A stretch of DNA of 64,000 bases from Paenibacillus prosopidis. GTDB taxonomy: Bacteria > Bacillota > Bacilli > Paenibacillales > Paenibacillaceae. Shown here one piece after another: positions 60,904 to 64,000 of the stretch (its first letter is position 1; every line of letters starts with the position of its first letter). The stretch lies in assembly GCF_003337375.1 (NCBI RefSeq), contig NZ_QPJD01000001.1, positions 1 through 64,000 on the forward strand. The letters run 5' to 3'. The notes below the pieces were generated by a model, which was not told where the DNA came from, ran no database searches, and saw only the letters and a program-made list of their open reading frames with translations. Position numbers and translations under genes: made by a program.

Positions 60904-62326
60904 TGCTTTTACCTCCCGGGCGCATGTCATATTCATTTCTCAACTCGGCCAACCTCTTCTCCTGGTCACCACGATAGAACATATTATACGTATCAAAAGG
61001 AATGATTCGTCCATCAGGGTGTACGATGTGAACGCAAGATTTTTTAACGGAACGTACATCAAAATTATAGGGATCCAAAAACTGCATAATAATGACACGG
61101 AAAACATTATCATAGCTAATGTTGTCAGGCACGGCGACCATCGGCAAGCAGCATAGCAGGCTTTTCAGCGAAAGCGCTGAAGAGGCAGGGGAATGAGCGG
61201 TCGAGAACAGCTCGAATATTTTTGACTTAAGTGTTTGATCCTGCTCGAATACGATCGTGTTGCGGCCGCCCTCCAGTAAGATTTGAGGGTCCATTAATCC
61301 GGTAAGCGGCAGCACATCCCCGCCAAGCTTCAATGCGTAGCCCATCGCCAAACAATCGGGGTGGCATGGCACCGGAATAATATCCTCAGGGCGAAAAATG
61401 CCCGATTGGTCAATTATTCCCTGCCGCACCTCACTAAGGGTCAGACGATCCTTTGCCGGATCGTAATCCTCTAAGCGCCCGGCAGCTTGAATAGGCTGGA
61501 AGGTAACGCCTCGCACGGCGGGCTGCTTCAGGCCGAACTGAATAATGTCGCCGATCTCATGATCGTTCAGTCCTTTTTTGAGTGTAACGACCAGCGTGGT
61601 CGAGATATTGAATTCGTTTAAATGCTCCAAAGCACGTCGGCGAACGTCGCGCAAATCAACGCCGCGAAGCTCCCTGAGCGCCTCCTCCTGGAAGCTGTCG
61701 AACTGCAAGTAAATTTCAAAGCCTGGCATATATTCGGCTAACCGCTTGGCAAAGCTGCGGTCCTGAGCAATGCGGAGGCCATTGGTGTTGAGCATAATGT
61801 GCTTGATCGGCTTGCTTTTGGCGAGGTCGAGTATCTCAAAAAACTGTGGATGGATTGTAGGTTCTCCTCCACTAATCTGAACAATATCAGGTTCGCCCTC
61901 GTTTCGGACGATGGCATCGAGCATCTTCTCGATCTGCTCCAGCGAGCGCCACGTTTCCCGGTGCGGTGAGGACTCCGCATAGCAGATTGGACATTGCAGA
62001 TTGCAGCGGTCGGTGACCTCGATCAAAGTCAGGCAGCTATGCTGCTCATGGTCGGGACATAGACCGCAATCATACGGACAGCCGTAGCGGATCGGTGTAT
62101 TCCAGTGCTGAGGCATCTCAGCAGGCTTTAGAAATTCGCGGCATTTCTTATAATAGGCGGCGTCGCTTGCAATTAATACTTTTTCGCGGCCGTGATGTCC
62201 ACAATATTTGAGCAGAAATACTTGATCGTCCTCGATAATAACTTTAGCTTCAACCTTTCGCAGGCACTTAGAGCAGACGCTGTTCGTTAGCTCGTAGAAG
62301 ATGTAGGGTCTGTTTTTGGTTGTCAT
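60887..62326 (-). CDS. Radical SAM protein of the MJ0619/tetraether-synthase-like group
   Basis: The 479-residue enzyme has a cysteine-rich N-terminus (ELTNSVCSKCLRKVEA, GCPYDCGLCPDHEQHSC), the radical SAM cluster motif CNLQCPICYAESS (CxxxCxxC) near residue 108, the SAM-binding ISGGEPTIHPQF and LNTNGLRIA. A further C-terminal cysteine set follows (PVPCHPDC, LKSLLCCLP). Extra cysteines on both sides suggest additional iron-sulfur clusters. This layout matches the MJ0619 family, which includes archaeal tetraether synthase joining lipid tails, and bacterial homologues of unsettled role. Upstream by two bases is the Lgt-like gene, so lipid or lipoprotein-anchor modification is an attractive inference. 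Confidence 0.82.
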   Translation of the reverse strand: MTTKNRPYIFYELTNSVCSKCLRKVEAKVIIEDDQVFLLKYCGHHGREKVLIASDAAYYKKCREFLKPAEMPQHWNTPIRYGCPYDCGLCPDHEQHSCLTLIEVTDRCNLQCPICYAESSPHRETWRSLEQIEKMLDAIVRNEGEPDIVQISGGEPTIHPQFFEILDLAKSKPIKHIMLNTNGLRIAQDRSFAKRLAEYMPGFEIYLQFDSFQEEALRELRGVDLRDVRRRALEHLNEFNISTTLVVTLKKGLNDHEIGDIIQFGLKQPAVRGVTFQPIQAAGRLEDYDPAKDRLTLSEVRQGIIDQSGIFRPEDIIPVPCHPDCLAMGYALKLGGDVLPLTGLMDPQILLEGGRNTIVFEQDQTLKSKIFELFSTAHSPASSALSLKSLLCCLPMVAVPDNISYDNVFRVIIMQFLDPYNFDVRSVKKSCVHIVHPDGRIIPFDTYNMFYRGDQEKRLAELRNEYDMRPGGKSNEWNE

Positions 62327-62328
62327 TG

Positions 62329-63090
62329 TTATATTTCCCCCTTATGTGAGCTTTGTGGTTTGCCCAGCCATTTGTATAGCAAAGACAAGTAATAGATTAA
62401 GCCTATCAAACAAGCTAGCTGGATATTGTTGAGCCCGAGATAAGGGTGAGGGGTAGGCTTGATAAAATCAATGACAAAGCGAAATAAGAGATATCCTGTC
62501 ATAAAGAGTTGGAAAATCGCTCCGTCAGGAAATGCGGCTCTTTTTTTCCATCGATAGAGCAGCCCGCCAAGCAGAAGCAAGAAAGCAATTTCATATAGCT
62601 GTGTCGGGTGTCTGAGAATGCCATCGCCAAAATCAATGCCTGTAATCCAAGATGTTGGAATGCCATAGGTATGGTCATCAAGCCCTGTCATAAAGCAGCC
62701 GATACGCCCAATCACCATGCCAGTAATAATCGGCAGTGCCATATCATCTCCTGAGGAACGAGTAATGCCGACGCGCTTCTTCATAAATTCTACACCGATC
62801 AGCCCGCCTAGCAGCCCGCCAACAATCGTTTTGCCCTCCATCAAATAGGTGTAGCTGCGCCAGTTTTCTATCGTTTTCAGAGGGTCCTCCAGCCAATACA
62901 GCATCTTGGAGCCAATGGCAGCACCCAAGATGGCCCCTACAATGACCCAGAGGCCTTGCTCCATCGGAAACTTATCCTTACTGCGGGTGTAGAGGTACAC
63001 TCGAAAGCCGATAAAATAAGCGAGCGCTTCAAATACCACATGAGGATGCAGCTTTATAAAGCCAAGATTGATCCAAATAGGGAAGGTCAT
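62329..63090 (-). CDS. Prolipoprotein diacylglyceryl transferase-like protein (Lgt paralogue)
   Basis: The 253-residue membrane protein has about seven helices and Lgt-type features: the H near HPHVVFEALAYFIGF, EGKTIVGGLLGGLIGVEF (usual GLxFHGGLxG, here without the histidine), the signature GRIGCFMTGLDDHTYGIP instead of GRxGNFxNGE, and RHPTQLYEI with FRFVIDFIK. Lgt transfers diacylglycerol from phosphatidylglycerol to lipobox cysteine. The altered signature (Cys for Asn, Asp for Glu) argues for a specialised paralogue, not the housekeeping enzyme. ATG at 63090; the radical SAM gene follows two bases after its stop. It could present a lipid to the radical SAM enzyme. Confidence 0.82.
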   Translation of the reverse strand: MTFPIWINLGFIKLHPHVVFEALAYFIGFRVYLYTRSKDKFPMEQGLWVIVGAILGAAIGSKMLYWLEDPLKTIENWRSYTYLMEGKTIVGGLLGGLIGVEFMKKRVGITRSSGDDMALPIITGMVIGRIGCFMTGLDDHTYGIPTSWITGIDFGDGILRHPTQLYEIAFLLLLGGLLYRWKKRAAFPDGAIFQLFMTGYLLFRFVIDFIKPTPHPYLGLNNIQLACLIGLIYYLSLLYKWLGKPQSSHKGEI

Positions 63091-63182
63091 AGCGGTCTCC
63101 AGTGTTTTAAGGATTTCATATCTATAAATTCTCTTAGACTAAGGAAAAATCCTTGTGATTAGAAGGGGGAATTTGTTAATAT

Positions 63183-63369
63183 ATGTTTTTTCATCCGTCC
63201 GGTCTATGACGAAAGTGTTGAGGCGATGGTCGGATGGGGATTGGATGCTTACCGGCCTTTTGATGTAGTTAGGCTTATTTATCATGTTACAAAAGATAGG
63301 GACGAGTGGCAGCCTTTATTTGGAAAAAATAGTTGCAATAACATCCTATCGAGCATATACTTAAATTAG
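63183..63369 (+). pseudogene. Short frameshifted gene remnant
   Basis: Behind ATG 63183 a run of six T breaks the frame; with one T fewer it reads MFFIRPVYDESVEAMVGWGL and further DAYRPFDVVRLIYHVTKDRD to TAG 63367-63369. The text is protein-like but unrecognised. Its end overlaps the direct repeats before the MarR gene. It is either a relic or a small gene with a sequencing error. Confidence 0.3.
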
Positions 63370-63386
63370 TTGCAATGACATCCTAT
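63330..63386 (+). promoter_or_regulatory. Two 20-bp direct repeats before the MarR gene, likely operators
   Basis: TAGTTGCAATAACATCCTAT (63330-63349) and TAGTTGCAATGACATCCTAT (63367-63386) differ at one base and are 37 bases apart, the second ending 16 bases before the MarR start codon. Autoregulation by the MarR protein is the simplest reading. Confidence 0.55.
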
Positions 63387-63402
63387 TTAGGGGGTGAGGA
63401 AG

Positions 63403-63873
63403 GTGAAAGAGGATTTGGCTGAACCATTCAAGGGCGCTACAGAATCGCATGGGAAGTACATTTCGGCTATTTATCGCCATATGCAGATTCTGATCGCTGC
63501 CGAGCTGGCACCCTTTCGAATTGGGAGCGGGCAGTACATTTTTCTGATGACTATCGCAGGTCAAGAAAGAATAACGCAGAAAGCGCTAAGCGAGGATCTG
63601 CTCATTGATAAAACGACCACCGCGAAGGCGATCGCTAAGCTTGAGGCTGAGGGATACGTGCGAAGGGAAGCCGATCCCGCAGACAATCGCTATCACTTGC
63701 TCTATTTGACGGAAGAAGGCCGATCGGTGGTCCCAAAGGTTCAAGAAGCGTTGAACCGTATCAAGAACAAAACCCGAAAGGGCATCACCGACGAGGAGTA
63801 TGCGTTCATGCTGGATCTGCTAAAGAAGGTGCTCCGCAATATGAGCGACCAGAATGGAGATGTTAATTCATGA
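63403..63873 (+). CDS. MarR-family transcriptional regulator
   Basis: The roughly 156-residue protein has the MarR winged helix: dimer helix KYISAIYRHMQILIAAEL, recognition region QKALSEDLLIDKTTTAKAIA, and wing EGYVRREADPADNRYHLLYL. The family represses nearby genes and is released by small ligands or oxidants. GTG 63403 was chosen because GGGGG lies about nine bases before it; GTG 63394 overlaps the ribosome site. It overlaps the next gene by four bases (ATGA), so the target is most likely that gene and itself through the upstream direct repeats. Confidence 0.88.
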   Translation: MKEDLAEPFKGATESHGKYISAIYRHMQILIAAELAPFRIGSGQYIFLMTIAGQERITQKALSEDLLIDKTTTAKAIAKLEAEGYVRREADPADNRYHLLYLTEEGRSVVPKVQEALNRIKNKTRKGITDEEYAFMLDLLKKVLRNMSDQNGDVNS

Positions 63874-64000
63874 GTGCGAATGGAAAGGCAGTCTTGACCG
63901 ATGAGTTGCTTTCTTGGGCAGGCGTCACTGTACAGCCCCATCGATTCGGAGGGATTGAATTTGTTATAGAAGGCAAAGAAATCGGACATCTTCATGGCGA
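63870..64000 (+). CDS. DUF5519/luciferase-like-domain protein (5' part only)
   Basis: Only 43 codons are in the window. The visible text, LLSWAGVTVQPHRFGGIEFV and EGKEIGHLHG, matches the N-terminal part of DUF5519 proteins, small proteins that contain a conserved W-x-G-V-x-x-x-P-H-R-F-G-G motif and are often annotated as luciferase-family. ATG 63870 overlaps the MarR stop by four bases, so the gene is coupled to and probably controlled by that regulator. Function unknown; the gene is cut by the window end. Confidence 0.65.
   Translation, partial: MSANGKAVLTDELLSWAGVTVQPHRFGGIEFVIEGKEIGHLHG

Overview
The window looks like chromosomal DNA of a Paenibacillus-type low-to-mid GC Firmicute. Supporting signs are strong AGGAGG ribosome sites, frequent TTG/GTG starts, a YesN-like membrane AraC regulator, LplA/LplB/YtcP-type sugar transport, a very large secreted multidomain glycoside hydrolase ending in a FIMAH-like domain, and a sac operon under BglG-type antitermination. 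No rRNA, tRNA or CRISPR array was seen. Genus assignment is inference; no search was run.

Layout. 1-11.5 kb is an accessory zone: small poorly known genes (partial gene, frameshifted LRR gene, 2H phosphoesterase-like gene, DUF2500, several membrane proteins and lipoproteins, decayed epoxide hydrolase), many followed directly by a dispersed intergenic element with the core CTAACGGGTACGATAG. An IS110-family element (about 1488-3260) is inserted inside one copy, and its 3' non-coding end carries short motifs matching the two target flanks, suggesting a bridge RNA. Within this zone lies an oxidoreductase / Rrf2 / DHA2 efflux / methyltransferase module (4.1-8.0 kb). 11.4-12.3 kb holds methionine aminopeptidase behind two tandem hairpins. 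12.7-18.5 kb is a sucrose/fructan operon: RAT/terminator leader, a secreted protein with two GH68 domains, PTS EIIBC, EIIA and the SacT/LicT-like antiterminator.

19-26 kb carries an Rhs/YD-repeat polymorphic toxin with a colicin-D-like C-terminus, a putative immunity gene and a decayed one. 26-41.4 kb is a galactan/arabinogalactan utilisation locus: membrane AraC regulator, GH42 beta-galactosidase, two ABC permeases, binding lipoprotein, and a 2246-residue enzyme with two GH43-like propellers. 41.9-47.3 kb contains a methionine-rich lipoprotein, a two-component system translationally coupled to a fused cytochrome b/molybdopterin (MsrQ/MsrP-like) oxidoreductase, a hydrolase and a rhodanese; this is the best candidate for an undescribed extracytoplasmic oxidant-defence system.

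47.6-55.5 kb has two divergent gene sets around a phased T-tract promoter region. Leftward are two membrane proteins, a metallophosphoesterase-like protein without catalytic residues and a lipoprotein. Rightward are a metallophosphatase, a HupE/UreJ-like membrane protein, a TPR membrane protein and a single-span peptide. 55.7-59.4 kb is a SIR2-HerA defence pair bracketed by an exact 18-bp direct repeat. 59.5-60.4 kb is pspC-pspA. 60.6-63.1 kb (minus strand) is an Lgt-like / radical SAM / small membrane protein operon. The window ends with a MarR regulator and a cut DUF5519-like gene.
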